Part shown: positions 37,358 through 45,935 of the stretch, piece after piece
Layout: the number at the start of each line of letters is the position of its first letter
Numbering within the stretch: the first letter of the stretch is position 1
From: Natronohydrobacter sp.
Lineage (GTDB): Bacteria; Pseudomonadota; Alphaproteobacteria; Rhodobacterales; Rhodobacteraceae
Assembly (NCBI GenBank): GCA_030603695.1
Contig: JAUVXF010000013.1
Span: 1 to 64,000 of the forward strand
Direction: 5' to 3'
Length of the DNA: 64,000 nt
Translations under genes and position numbers: made by a program
Notes under the pieces: model-generated
Databases searched by the model: none
Told to the model about the DNA's origin: nothing
Seen by the model: the letters and a program-made list of their open reading frames with translations, nothing else

Positions 37358-38086
37358 TTATGTCACGCGGCGCGCAAAAAGATCACCCGAAGGCGCATCG
37401 GCGGGCAGGGTTGCCAGCCATGCGCGCAATGCATCTGCATCGCGCCAGTCTTGCCACAAGAACCCCTCACGCTCGCCCCGCACGGGGTTGAACTGATAGG
37501 TTCCCAGCTGTTCCAGCCGTTCCAGAACGCCAAGCGTAAGCTCGGCAAACGCGGGCAGGTATTCGACCGAAAGAAGGGCCACCGGCTGCGACAGGCCAGA
37601 GAGCACCTCCAGTTCAAACCCCTCGACATCGATCTTGATATAGGCGGGCAGCCCATGTTGCGCGATCAGGCTGTCCAGTGTGACAACGCGCACAGTTTGT
37701 GTTTTGTCCCAGCGGACATGCGCAAATCCGGGCGTATCGGCGGCATCTGTGACAAAGCCTGTTTTGAGGGATGAAACTGTCGGATGCCGCGATGATATGG
37801 CCATTTGCGCCATGTCATCGGCTTTGCCTGCGGCGGCTTCTATCAGCTGGATATCTTTGGGAAGGGTCAGCCGCAGGTAGCGGGCAAACATGCCCTGCGG
37901 CTCCAGGGCGATGACCCGCGCGCCGGCGCGGCGCATGGCGCGCGCCCGCGTGCCCACATGCGCGCCCACATCAAACACCAGATCCCCCGGTGCCAGAATT
38001 TCGCGGTAAAACCCGCGCCACGCCCAGAGTGTCACGGGATTGTGATAAATCGCCAATGACCGCAACATCCCCAACCACTGATCCAT
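37358..38086 (-). CDS. FkbM family methyltransferase
   Basis: 242 residues. The SAM-binding region starts LVFDVGAHVGTRARAM, followed by VIALEPQGMFARYLRL, and the FkbM motif is IKIDVEGFELEVLSGL at about residues 160-175. Members O-methylate diverse sugars or small molecules, so the substrate cannot be stated. The start at 38086 has AAAGGGA upstream. It is divergent from ribA. Confidence 0.87.
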   Translation of the reverse strand: MDQWLGMLRSLAIYHNPVTLWAWRGFYREILAPGDLVFDVGAHVGTRARAMRRAGARVIALEPQGMFARYLRLTLPKDIQLIEAAAGKADDMAQMAISSRHPTVSSLKTGFVTDAADTPGFAHVRWDKTQTVRVVTLDSLIAQHGLPAYIKIDVEGFELEVLSGLSQPVALLSVEYLPAFAELTLGVLERLEQLGTYQFNPVRGEREGFLWQDWRDADALRAWLATLPADAPSGDLFARRVT

Positions 38087-38231
38087 TTCGTTCCCTTTTG
38101 CGCTCTTTGGGCTGAACATAGCGCGCATTGCGCGCTGTCGAGCGTTGATGTCACTTTGTCGGGGGCGTGTGCTCTTGCTTCTGCGACAAATGCCCTAATT
38201 AATTACCAAGTTCACGACAATCAGGGTTAAA

Positions 38232-39374
38232 ATGCTGCACCTGCCCGCCCAATCCGATGTGATGGCCCCCGCCACACCCAGCCCGCTGCCAGCGGCGGGC
38301 CTGTTGCCTGACAGTAGCGAGCGCGTGATGCGCGCGCGCAGCGATTTGCATCTGGGCTTGCCTGTGGCGCTTGTTGATGGCGATGAGGCCTGTCTTGTTG
38401 CCTTGGCCGAAGGAATGCAGGCGCGGCGCTATGGCGGGTTTCACGCTCTGGGCGCGCCGGAATTGGTGATAACGCGGCGCCGCGCTGCCGCCTTGGGCCT
38501 GCCGTTGGGACGTGACGCAGACGCGCTGTCAGTGCTGATCCCGTCTACTGCCGCTTTGGGTTGGATTGCGGCCATGGCCGGGAAAGACCAGAACGCGCCG
38601 CCTTCACCCAAAGGGCTTAGCTTGCGCACAGCAAGCCATGTGCAAAATGCCGGGCTTGCGCTGGCGCAAACTGTCGAAAGCTTGCCTGTAATTGTGACAG
38701 TCGCACTCGCTCCCGCTGAGATTGCCCGCATGGGATTATCCGCGATTGCCGCGCGCGATGTTCTGGCAGAACTCAGCCGGTATCAGAGCGCAGATTGTGT
38801 CAGCAAGGCAAGTTTGCCGATGCAGATGTCGGATGCCGGGCGCGTGCATGTCTTTCGGCTCCAGGCCAGCCGCGCCGAACATTACGCCATCGAGATCGGC
38901 AGCCCCGATTTTTCTGCGCCGGTGCTGGTGCGAATGCATTCCGCCTGCTTTACCGGCGATGTCCTGGGCAGCCTGAAATGCGATTGTGGCCCCCAACTGG
39001 CAGGGGCCATGGCGGCCATGTCCGATGCGGGTGGCGGGGTTTTGATCTATCTCAATCAGGAAGGCCGTGGCATTGGCCTTGCCAACAAGATGCGGGCCTA
39101 TGCGCTGCAAGATGGGGGCCTCGATACAGTAGAGGCAAATCACTGGCTTGGCTTTGAAGACGATATGCGCGATTTCCGCATTGGCGCCGAGATGCTGCGC
39201 CGGATGCAAATTGCCCGCGTGCGTCTGATGACCAATAACCCCGCCAAGGTGGCAGGTTTGGTGGCGCAGAATATAGAAGTGGTGTCACGCGTGCCGCTGC
39301 ATGTGGGGCGGGGGCCGCTGAACGCGGCCTATCTTGCCACAAAAGCAGCCAAGTCAGGACATTTGCTGCCATGA
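38232..39374 (+). CDS. ribA: GTP cyclohydrolase II with N-terminal extension
   Basis: 380 residues, about 180 longer than a stand-alone RibA. The C-terminal half is a clear GTP cyclohydrolase II: the zinc cysteines in SACFTGDVLGSLKCDCGPQL, YLNQEGRGIGLANKM and the substrate stretch RVRLMTNNPAKVAGL. It converts GTP to 2,5-diamino-6-ribosylamino-4-pyrimidinone 5'-phosphate. The N-terminal part lacks the DHBP synthase motifs I would expect, so it may be a degenerate RibB-like domain, as in other alphaproteobacterial RibA proteins. The stop overlaps the next gene by ATGA. The four genes that follow make a general riboflavin role less likely than a dedicated pathway. Confidence 0.88.
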   Translation: MLHLPAQSDVMAPATPSPLPAAGLLPDSSERVMRARSDLHLGLPVALVDGDEACLVALAEGMQARRYGGFHALGAPELVITRRRAAALGLPLGRDADALSVLIPSTAALGWIAAMAGKDQNAPPSPKGLSLRTASHVQNAGLALAQTVESLPVIVTVALAPAEIARMGLSAIAARDVLAELSRYQSADCVSKASLPMQMSDAGRVHVFRLQASRAEHYAIEIGSPDFSAPVLVRMHSACFTGDVLGSLKCDCGPQLAGAMAAMSDAGGGVLIYLNQEGRGIGLANKMRAYALQDGGLDTVEANHWLGFEDDMRDFRIGAEMLRRMQIARVRLMTNNPAKVAGLVAQNIEVVSRVPLHVGRGPLNAAYLATKAAKSGHLLP

Positions 39375-40324
39375 CCGCGCAAGCATTCTGGTGTATCGGC
39401 CCGCAACAGGGCGCCGTGCGGCCCGCCGCTTTGGGCGCGGGCGTGCTGGTGCAAACGCTATATACCGGGATCAGCCGGGGGACAGAGCGCCTTGTCTATG
39501 AAGGGCGTGTGCCCCCGTCTGAAAATGACCGGATGCGGGGGCCTGCGCAGGAAGGCTCGTTTCCTTTCCCCGTAAAATATGGCTATTGCGCGGTTGGGCG
39601 GGTTTGCGAAGGGCCGCGCAGCGGGCAGATTGTCTTTGCGCTGCACCCCCATCAGACCGCCTTTCGCCTGCCCGACAGCGCCCTAAGCGCCGTGCCCGAC
39701 TCTGTGCCCCCGGCGCGCGCCGTTCTGGCGGCCAATATGGAAACCGCGCTTAATCTGATCTGGGATAGCGGCGCCTCTGCCGGGGATCGGATTGCTGTGA
39801 TCGGCGCGGGTGTTCTGGGCGCGCTGACAGGGTATCTTGCCGCGCGCCTGCCTGGGGCAGAGGTGACGCTGATTGACCCAAACCCCGCGCGCGCCGGATT
39901 GGCCGCGCAATTGGGCTGCGCCTATGCAACCCCGGATCACGCACCGGGGGATTGCGATGTGGTTTTTCATCTCTCGGCCACGGCGGCGGGCTTGCGCCTT
40001 GCGCTGGATTTGGCCGGGCAAGAGGCCACGATCGTAGAGGGCAGCTGGCACGGGGCCGGGGAAACAGCTCTGCCATTGGGCGGGGCGTTTCACAGCCGCC
40101 GGCTGCGGCTGGTCAGTTCGCAAGTGGGCCAGTTGCCCGCCGCACGCCTGCCGCGCTGGACATATGCGCGGCGCATGGCCAAGGCATTGGCACTTTTGGC
40201 CGATCCTGCATTGGATGCGCTGATTTCAGGCGAAAGTGCGTTTTCCACCATGCCTGCCCACTATGGCGCGATCCTGTCCAACCCCGACACACTCTGTCAC
40301 CGCATTTTTTACCCCACATCCTGA
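39371..40324 (+). CDS. MDR-family (zinc alcohol dehydrogenase-like) oxidoreductase
   Basis: 317 residues. A Rossmann segment (IAVIGAGVLGALTGYLAA at about residues 138-155) and the general shape of medium-chain dehydrogenases are visible, with TLYTGISRGTERLVYEG near the N-terminus. The usual GHE catalytic zinc signature and four-cysteine structural zinc loop are not apparent, so a zinc-independent reductase is possible. It is translationally coupled to ribA. The substrate is presumably an intermediate of the surrounding pathway. Confidence 0.78.
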   Translation: MTAQAFWCIGPQQGAVRPAALGAGVLVQTLYTGISRGTERLVYEGRVPPSENDRMRGPAQEGSFPFPVKYGYCAVGRVCEGPRSGQIVFALHPHQTAFRLPDSALSAVPDSVPPARAVLAANMETALNLIWDSGASAGDRIAVIGAGVLGALTGYLAARLPGAEVTLIDPNPARAGLAAQLGCAYATPDHAPGDCDVVFHLSATAAGLRLALDLAGQEATIVEGSWHGAGETALPLGGAFHSRRLRLVSSQVGQLPAARLPRWTYARRMAKALALLADPALDALISGESAFSTMPAHYGAILSNPDTLCHRIFYPTS

Positions 40325-40338
40325 AGGAACCCTAGCCG

Positions 40339-40734
40339 ATGTTCGCTGTCGAAGTCCGAGATCACATCATGATTGGCCACTCGCTGCCCTCACCCGTATT
40401 CGGCCCTGCACAGGGGCTGCATGGGGCGACATTCACAGTCGATGCCGCATTTTTCACCGATGATATTGATGCGCATGGTCTGGTTGTCGATATCGGCCTT
40501 GCAACAGAGGCGCTGGCGCAGGTGCTGGAGCCATTGCGCTATAAGAACCTTGATGAGGTGCCGGAATTCAAAGGAAAATTCACCACAACGGAATTTTTGT
40601 GCCATCATATCTTCGAGCAGATGGCAACGCGGTTGCGCGCAGGGGCGCTGGGCGATGGCGGGCGCGTGCGGCGGCTGCGGATCATGCTGCATGAAAGCCA
40701 TATCGCGCGCGCTTGGTATGAGGGGGCGATCTAA
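40339..40734 (+). CDS. 6-pyruvoyl-tetrahydropterin synthase/QueD-like protein
   Basis: 131 residues of the PTPS fold. The first zinc His is in MIGHSLP and the family stretch NLDEVPEFKGKFTTTEF is intact, as is the Glu in LHESHIARAWY. The second zinc pair normally reads HGH; here it is LHGATF, so one His is Ala, and the catalytic Cys usually four residues before is also missing. Classic QueD or PTPS chemistry is therefore doubtful. It lies 14 bases after the dehydrogenase and two bases before the methyltransferase. Confidence 0.83.
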   Translation: MFAVEVRDHIMIGHSLPSPVFGPAQGLHGATFTVDAAFFTDDIDAHGLVVDIGLATEALAQVLEPLRYKNLDEVPEFKGKFTTTEFLCHHIFEQMATRLRAGALGDGGRVRRLRIMLHESHIARAWYEGAI

Positions 40735-40736
40735 GC

Positions 40737-41525
40737 ATGGCATTCTCGGCTCAGTGGCTGGCGCTGCGTGATCCGGCTGATCTGGCGGCGCGCGATGTCA
40801 CAGTCTTGCGCGCGGCCGCACAGGCGGCCGGGCCAAAGCCGCTGATCCTTGATCTTGGCTGCGGAACAGGTGCGACATGGCGCGCGCTGTCACCCTATCT
40901 GCCCGAAGGCACGCGCTGGCGGCTTGTGGATAATGACCCGGAATTGCTGCGCCTTGCGGCAGCGCAAATCGGGCCGAGCGCTGAAATGGTGCTGGCCGAT
41001 CTGTCCGGTAACACCGCGCTGCCACTAGAGGGGGTAACGCTTGTTACGGCCTCTGCCTTGCTGGATCTGGTGTCAGGCGCGTGGCTTCACGCGCTTGTGG
41101 GCCAAGTGAAGGTGCCTTTTTACGCGGCGCTCAGCTATGATGGGTATATGGCCTGGACACCCGAACACCCGCAGGATCGTGCAGTTACCGCTGCTTTCAA
41201 CCAGCACCAGCGCGGGGATAAAGGTTTTGGCCCGGCCCTTGGCCCGGATGCCGGGCCGCGCGCGATTGCAGCCTTCGGGGCCGCAGGTTTTGCGGTGCAA
41301 GATGCCCAGTCTCCGTGGCAGATTGGCCCGGATATGGCGCAATTGCATGCTGAACTGGTGGCAGGCATTGCCCAGGCTGCGCAGGATATGGGCCTGCCCG
41401 ATGCACCCGCCTGGGCGCAAGCCCGCCAAAGCCAGATGGCATCGTCTTCCTGTGTGATCGGGCATGTGGATATTCTGGCCATACCCGCCACGCAGCATTC
41501 CAAGGGGCAGGCCAATGCAGGTTGA
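40737..41525 (+). CDS. Class I SAM-dependent methyltransferase
   Basis: 262 residues. SAM motif I is PLILDLGCGTGATWRAL at about residues 38-54, and the acidic residue of motif II lies in WRLVDNDPELL. Specificity is not readable. It overlaps the start of the RibD-like reductase and is tightly packed after the PTPS-like gene, so methylation of a pteridine or pyrimidine intermediate is a reasonable inference. Confidence 0.84.
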   Translation: MAFSAQWLALRDPADLAARDVTVLRAAAQAAGPKPLILDLGCGTGATWRALSPYLPEGTRWRLVDNDPELLRLAAAQIGPSAEMVLADLSGNTALPLEGVTLVTASALLDLVSGAWLHALVGQVKVPFYAALSYDGYMAWTPEHPQDRAVTAAFNQHQRGDKGFGPALGPDAGPRAIAAFGAAGFAVQDAQSPWQIGPDMAQLHAELVAGIAQAAQDMGLPDAPAWAQARQSQMASSSCVIGHVDILAIPATQHSKGQANAG

Positions 41526-42336
41526 GGTTACATCACGGGTCTGGAAGCGCCTGCTGGATATCCGCCATGGGCAAGGCTGCCATTGCTGCGGGACATGGAG
41601 CAGCGCAGAACGCGCGGCTCTGGCCCTGTATGGCCCGATTGCGCGGCGCGATCTGGGGCCGGTGACGCTGGCCCAGATAGGCCAATCGCTGGATGGGCGC
41701 ATCGCCACCATAACAGGCGATGCGCGCGATGTCTCTGGCCCCGATGGGCTGGCGCATTTGCACCGTATCAGGGCCTTGGTCGATGGGGTGGTCATCGGGG
41801 TGCGCACCGCCTTGCATGATGTCCCGCGCCTGACAGTGCGGCTATGTCCGGGGCCGAACCCGGCGCGGATCGTGATTGATCCGCATGGCCGCTTGCCGGA
41901 TGATGCGCCGGTGCTGCGCGCAGATGGCGCGCGCCGGTTTGTCATTCAGGCGGTGGCCAAGCCTCGCCCGCACGGCGTGACCGCAATTCGCCTGCATGCG
42001 AAAGACGGCCAGATCGCCCCGGCCCAGATATCGCAGGCCCTGCGTGCGGAAGGTTTGAATACTGTCCTGATAGAGGGCGGAGGGATCACGATTGCGCGCT
42101 TTCTGGAAGCGGGGCTGTTGTCGCGCCTGCATGTGGCGATTGCGCCAGTGCTGATTGGCGGCGGGCCGCAGGGCCTGACATTGCCCAGCCCTTGCGCCGT
42201 GCTGGCCGATGCGTTGCGCCCCGAAACGCGCCCCTATGCGTTGGGCAGTGATGTAGTGTTTGACTGTGCGCTTACGGCTGCGGCGCGCGAGGCGCGCGCG
42301 CCAGTGCATCTGCGCGTAGCCTCTGGCACGCGCTGA
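41515..42336 (+). CDS. RibD C-terminal (HTP reductase) family protein
   Basis: 273 residues with a dihydrofolate-reductase-like RibD_C domain: LAQIGQSLDGRIATITGDA, then VDGVVIGVRTALHD, then LIEGGGITIARFL and IAPVLIGGG. In riboflavin synthesis this domain reduces the ribosyl group of the RibA/deaminase product. No deaminase domain is attached here. The start at 41515 overlaps the methyltransferase by 11 bases. Ending the cluster with a RibA-pathway reductase supports a pathway that starts from GTP. Confidence 0.86.
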   Translation: MQVEVTSRVWKRLLDIRHGQGCHCCGTWSSAERAALALYGPIARRDLGPVTLAQIGQSLDGRIATITGDARDVSGPDGLAHLHRIRALVDGVVIGVRTALHDVPRLTVRLCPGPNPARIVIDPHGRLPDDAPVLRADGARRFVIQAVAKPRPHGVTAIRLHAKDGQIAPAQISQALRAEGLNTVLIEGGGITIARFLEAGLLSRLHVAIAPVLIGGGPQGLTLPSPCAVLADALRPETRPYALGSDVVFDCALTAAAREARAPVHLRVASGTR

Positions 42337-42351
42337 CAGGCCCTTGTGCCG

Positions 42352-43374
42352 TTATGGCCTGTCAGGCCGCGCGGTGGAATGGCGCACGACAAGTGTAATG
42401 GGCAATCTGATTGCTGCCTCGGCTTCCGGGGCGCGTTCTGTCAGGCGGCGCAGCAACAGGGCGGCAGTTTCCGTGCCAATGCTGGCGGCAGGAATATCCA
42501 CCGTTGTCAGAGAGGGCGACAAATGCGCCGCCACATCCACATTGTCGATCCCCGCAAATGACATGCCACTGGGAACGGATATCCCGCGTGCCTGTGCTTC
42601 GATCATACCGCCAATGGCCAAAAGATCGGCTGTGCCAATAATTGCACTGGGGCGTGGCACCATTTCCAGAAGCGTGGTGCAGCCAGAGCGCCCGGCAGCA
42701 ATTGTCAGCGGCTGTTCGCTGATCTGCGTGCGCGCCAGTGGCAGCCCCTCTTCTTGCAGCGCCGCGCGAATGCCGTTCACGCGGGCTTGCTGGCGGTCAT
42801 TGCTTTGCAGCCGCCCACAGATAACGCCAATGCGGGTATGGCCGATATCCAGCAGATAGCGCGCCACCAGATAGCCTGCCTGAAAGCTGTCAACAATCAC
42901 GCGGTCATGGCCCTCTCGGCCCTCCCACATCTGCACAATCGGAATATTGGCGGCTTCGATCATGGCCCAACTGGCTTGCGGGCGCTCTGCCCCCACCACG
43001 GCCAACCCATCCACCCCATGAGAGAGAAGCTGCCCCAGCGCCGCTGCCTCGCTTGCGGGGTCATATTCATGCGAAGCGATAAGAAGCTGATAGCCGTTTG
43101 CGGCGCAGGCGCGCTGCATTTCCTGCAAAGTGGATGAAAATATGGGGGAATTGAGCGTGGGCACAACCACCCCGATCGTATCGGAATGGCCAGAGGCCAG
43201 CGCGCGGGCCTTGCGGTTTGGGACATAGCCCAAGCGCAAGGCAACATCGCGGATTCGTTGCAGCGTATCTGGCTGCACCAAGGCGGGCTGTGACAATGCG
43301 CGCGAGACCGTGGCAATGGAATGGCCTGATTCCCGTGCGATGTCATTCAGGGTTGGTTTGCGGCGAAATGACAA
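42352..43374 (-). CDS. LacI family transcriptional regulator
   Basis: 340 residues. The N-terminal helix-turn-helix and hinge are typical (TLNDIARESGHSIATVSRAL, then GYVPNRKARALASG). The periplasmic-binding-protein-like effector domain follows, with TIGVVVPTLNSPIFS and GIDNVD. It is divergent from the sulfonate ABC operon, and the gap holds LacI-type palindromes, so it is likely that operon's repressor and its own. The effector is probably the imported compound or a product of it. Confidence 0.92.
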   Translation of the reverse strand: MSFRRKPTLNDIARESGHSIATVSRALSQPALVQPDTLQRIRDVALRLGYVPNRKARALASGHSDTIGVVVPTLNSPIFSSTLQEMQRACAANGYQLLIASHEYDPASEAAALGQLLSHGVDGLAVVGAERPQASWAMIEAANIPIVQMWEGREGHDRVIVDSFQAGYLVARYLLDIGHTRIGVICGRLQSNDRQQARVNGIRAALQEEGLPLARTQISEQPLTIAAGRSGCTTLLEMVPRPSAIIGTADLLAIGGMIEAQARGISVPSGMSFAGIDNVDVAAHLSPSLTTVDIPAASIGTETAALLLRRLTERAPEAEAAIRLPITLVVRHSTARPDRP

Positions 43375-43387
43375 ATTTCATGCCCTT

Positions 43388-43488
43388 TGTGAAAATTTAC
43401 ATTTGGAATTTTATATTAAAAAACAAGTTTATCAAGAAATTTTCGGAAAATTCTTGACAGGCTATGAGAAAATATGAAAGCGTTTACA
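43388..43488. promoter_or_regulatory. LacI-type operators between the regulator and the ABC operon
   Basis: Three palindromic elements lie in the AT-rich divergent gap. At 43475-43488 TGAAAGCGTTTACA has the central CG and flanking half-sites typical of LacI-family operators. At 43388-43401 TGTGAAAATTTACA is a related imperfect copy near the regulator start. At 43438-43450 ATTTTC-G-GAAAAT forms a third palindrome next to TTGACA (43454-43459). No well-spaced -10 for that -35 was found. Two or three sites would allow looping repression in both directions. Confidence 0.6.
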
Positions 43489-43506
43489 TAACAAGGGAGA
43501 GACAAA

Positions 43507-44289
43507 TTGCCGCGCAGGGTTTCGATAGGTTTTGCCACCATCCTTGTCGTTTGCATCCTCTGGTATGCGCTGACGACTGGCTTGGGAATTATTCCGTCTG
43601 GCCGCTTTCCATCCCCGGCCGAAACATGGTCGGCGCTGATCCATCTGTCGGGTCGCGGATATGGTGGGGGCGATCTGGCGATCCATGTCTACACCTCGCT
43701 GCGCTTGGTCGTGCTGGGCTTTTTGTTCGCCATCGTTACGGGCGTGCCGCTGGGCCTGCTGATGGGCTGGAGCCGCAAGGCAGAAGCCTTCATCAACCCG
43801 ATCTTCCTGATTATCCGCCCGATTCCCCCCCTCGCCTGGATTCCGCTGGCAATCTTGTGGCTGGGGCTGGGCGATGCCGCGAAGATGATGGTGATCTGGT
43901 TTTCGGCCTTCGTGCCTTCGGTGATCAATACCTATACCGGGGTGCGCAATATCGACCGCCCGGTGCTGGAAGCCGCCTATATGCTGGGCATGCCCAAGGG
44001 GCGCTTTGTGACCGAGGTTTTGGTTCCGGGTGCAAGCCCCATGATCTTCACAGGCCTGCGCCTTTCCTTGCAGGCCAGCTGGACAACGCTGGTCGCGGCA
44101 GAGCTGGTGGGCGCGTTCTACGGGATTGGCCGGGTTTTGAACGTGGCGCAGCAGGATTTGTATCCGGGCATGATCTTGGTGGGGATGATCGCAGTGGCCA
44201 TCCTTGGATGGGGCACGACAAAGGCGCTTGGTATGGCAGAACAGCGGGCCTTGCGCTGGAATACGGCTGCCTTGGCGGCGAGAGGGTAG
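43507..44289 (+). CDS. ABC transporter permease, NitT/TauT (sulfonate) type
   Basis: 260 residues, about six helices, with the permease EAA loop in EAAYMLGMPKGRFVTEVLVPGASP. The family is TauC/SsuC. The start is TTG at 43507, supported by GGGAGAG eight bases upstream. It is the first gene of the operon facing the LacI gene and is followed after four bases by a second permease, so the importer probably has a heterodimeric membrane part. Confidence 0.88.
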   Translation: MPRRVSIGFATILVVCILWYALTTGLGIIPSGRFPSPAETWSALIHLSGRGYGGGDLAIHVYTSLRLVVLGFLFAIVTGVPLGLLMGWSRKAEAFINPIFLIIRPIPPLAWIPLAILWLGLGDAAKMMVIWFSAFVPSVINTYTGVRNIDRPVLEAAYMLGMPKGRFVTEVLVPGASPMIFTGLRLSLQASWTTLVAAELVGAFYGIGRVLNVAQQDLYPGMILVGMIAVAILGWGTTKALGMAEQRALRWNTAALAARG

Positions 44290-44293
44290 GGCG

Positions 44294-45079
44294 ATGAATA
44301 AACAGATTACATTCGCACACTCCATCGGGCTGGGGATTCTGGGCTTGATCTGCTTTATCGGGCTATGGCAGGGGCTTGCCAGCAGCGATATTGTGCCAAG
44401 CGTCTTTCTGCCCTCGCCGCTGGAAGTGTATGACCGCTTCACCACCCTTCTGGAGCGCCGTTTTGCGGGCGCCACGCTGCCGGGGCATCTCGCCGCCAGC
44501 TTTCAGCGCTTTGCCTATGGCTTTATCCTCGCGGCGCTGATTGGCATACCGCTGGGCCTGCTGATGGGCTGGTATCAGGTGCTCGATGAAATCGTCTCGC
44601 CCCTGTTTGATGCGCTGCGCTTTGTTGCGCCGATTGCATGGGTTCCCTTCGCGGCCCTGTGGTTTGGCACGGGCATTGGCGGGCCGATCATGATCATCTT
44701 TGCAGGTGCTTTCCCGCCCTGTGTGATCAATGCCTACCGCGGCGCGAAATTCGTCGATCCGCGCCTGATAGAGGCCGCGAATATGCTGGGCACGCCCTCT
44801 CACCGGGTGATCCGCGAGGTGCTTTTGCCCTCTTCGGTGCCATCCATCATCTCTGGCCTGCGGGTGTCTGCCGGGCTGGGCTGGCAATCTCTGGTCGGGG
44901 CCGAATTGATCGTGGCCTCTGCGGGGGTGGGCTACATGATGGTGCAGGGGCAGGCGAATGTTTCAACAACAACCGTGATGGCCGGGATGGTTGCCATCGG
45001 GCTTGTGGGCCTTGCGCTGGACAGCGCGCTGCGCCTGATCGAGCGCATCATCCAGCGCCGTCGTGGGCTGGGACAGTGA
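44294..45079 (+). CDS. ABC transporter permease, NitT/TauT type (second)
   Basis: 261 residues, paralogous to the preceding permease, with the EAA loop in EAANMLGTPSHRVIREVLLPSSVP. The start at 44294 (MNKQITFAHS) is preferred because the longer frame from 44204 lies inside the first permease. Most SsuC/TauC systems use one permease gene, so a pair is less usual. Confidence 0.89.
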   Translation: MNKQITFAHSIGLGILGLICFIGLWQGLASSDIVPSVFLPSPLEVYDRFTTLLERRFAGATLPGHLAASFQRFAYGFILAALIGIPLGLLMGWYQVLDEIVSPLFDALRFVAPIAWVPFAALWFGTGIGGPIMIIFAGAFPPCVINAYRGAKFVDPRLIEAANMLGTPSHRVIREVLLPSSVPSIISGLRVSAGLGWQSLVGAELIVASAGVGYMMVQGQANVSTTTVMAGMVAIGLVGLALDSALRLIERIIQRRRGLGQ

Positions 45080-45103
45080 CAAGAATGAAAAGGGGCGAAT
45101 GAG

Positions 45104-45901
45104 ATGGGTGTAATCCAGTTCAAGGATGTTGGCAAAATCTTTGGCCCGAAGACCACGGGCTTCAAGGCGCTGCAAGACATCAACCTGGAAATCCGCGACA
45201 AGGAATTTGTCGCCATCGTGGGGCCATCGGGCTGTGGCAAGACAACCTGCCTGCGTATGGTGGCGGGGTTTGAAAATCCCACATCTGGCGAGGTCTTGGT
45301 CGATGGCACGCCCATCAAGCGCCCCGGCCCCAACCGCGCGGTGGTGTTTCAGCAATTCGCCCTGTTCCCGTGGAAAACGGTTTATGACAATATTGATATG
45401 GGGTTGCGCAACCTAAACATTGCGCGGCGCGAGCGTGAGGAACGGATCGCCGATATCCTCAACCTCATGAACCTCACGCAATATGCAGGCCATTTCCCGC
45501 ACCAACTGTCAGGCGGCATGCAGCAGCGTGTTGCGATTGCGCGGGCCTATGTTCTTGATCCCGATGTGTTGCTGATGGATGAACCCTTTGGTGCACTCGA
45601 TGCCCAGACGCGCGTTGTCATGCAAGAAGAACTTGTGCGCCTTGCCCGGAAAAACCCGCGCACCGTGTTGTTCATCACCCATGCCGTGGAAGAGGCCGTC
45701 TATCTGGCCGATCGCGTGGCGATCATGACCCGCGCACCGGGGCGGATTAAAGAGGTGCTTGATGTCGCCTCCATCCGCAATGCCGAGAATTGGGACAGCC
45801 ATGAGAAGATCGAAGATGTCATGGATTTGGAGAGTTTCGTGCATCTGCGCACACATATCTGGCGCAGCCTGCGCGAGGAAAAGGCAGCTCAACACGTTTG
45901 A
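45104..45901 (+). CDS. ABC transporter ATP-binding protein, TauB/SsuB type
   Basis: 265 residues. Walker A GPSGCGKTT, signature LSGGMQQRVAIARA, Walker B VLLMDEPFGALD and the switch His in FITHAVEEAV are all present. It energises the two permeases upstream and works with the binding protein downstream. Confidence 0.93.
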   Translation: MGVIQFKDVGKIFGPKTTGFKALQDINLEIRDKEFVAIVGPSGCGKTTCLRMVAGFENPTSGEVLVDGTPIKRPGPNRAVVFQQFALFPWKTVYDNIDMGLRNLNIARREREERIADILNLMNLTQYAGHFPHQLSGGMQQRVAIARAYVLDPDVLLMDEPFGALDAQTRVVMQEELVRLARKNPRTVLFITHAVEEAVYLADRVAIMTRAPGRIKEVLDVASIRNAENWDSHEKIEDVMDLESFVHLRTHIWRSLREEKAAQHV

Positions 45902-45935
45902 GACTGACAAAAACCACCAGAGGAGGAAAGACCCT

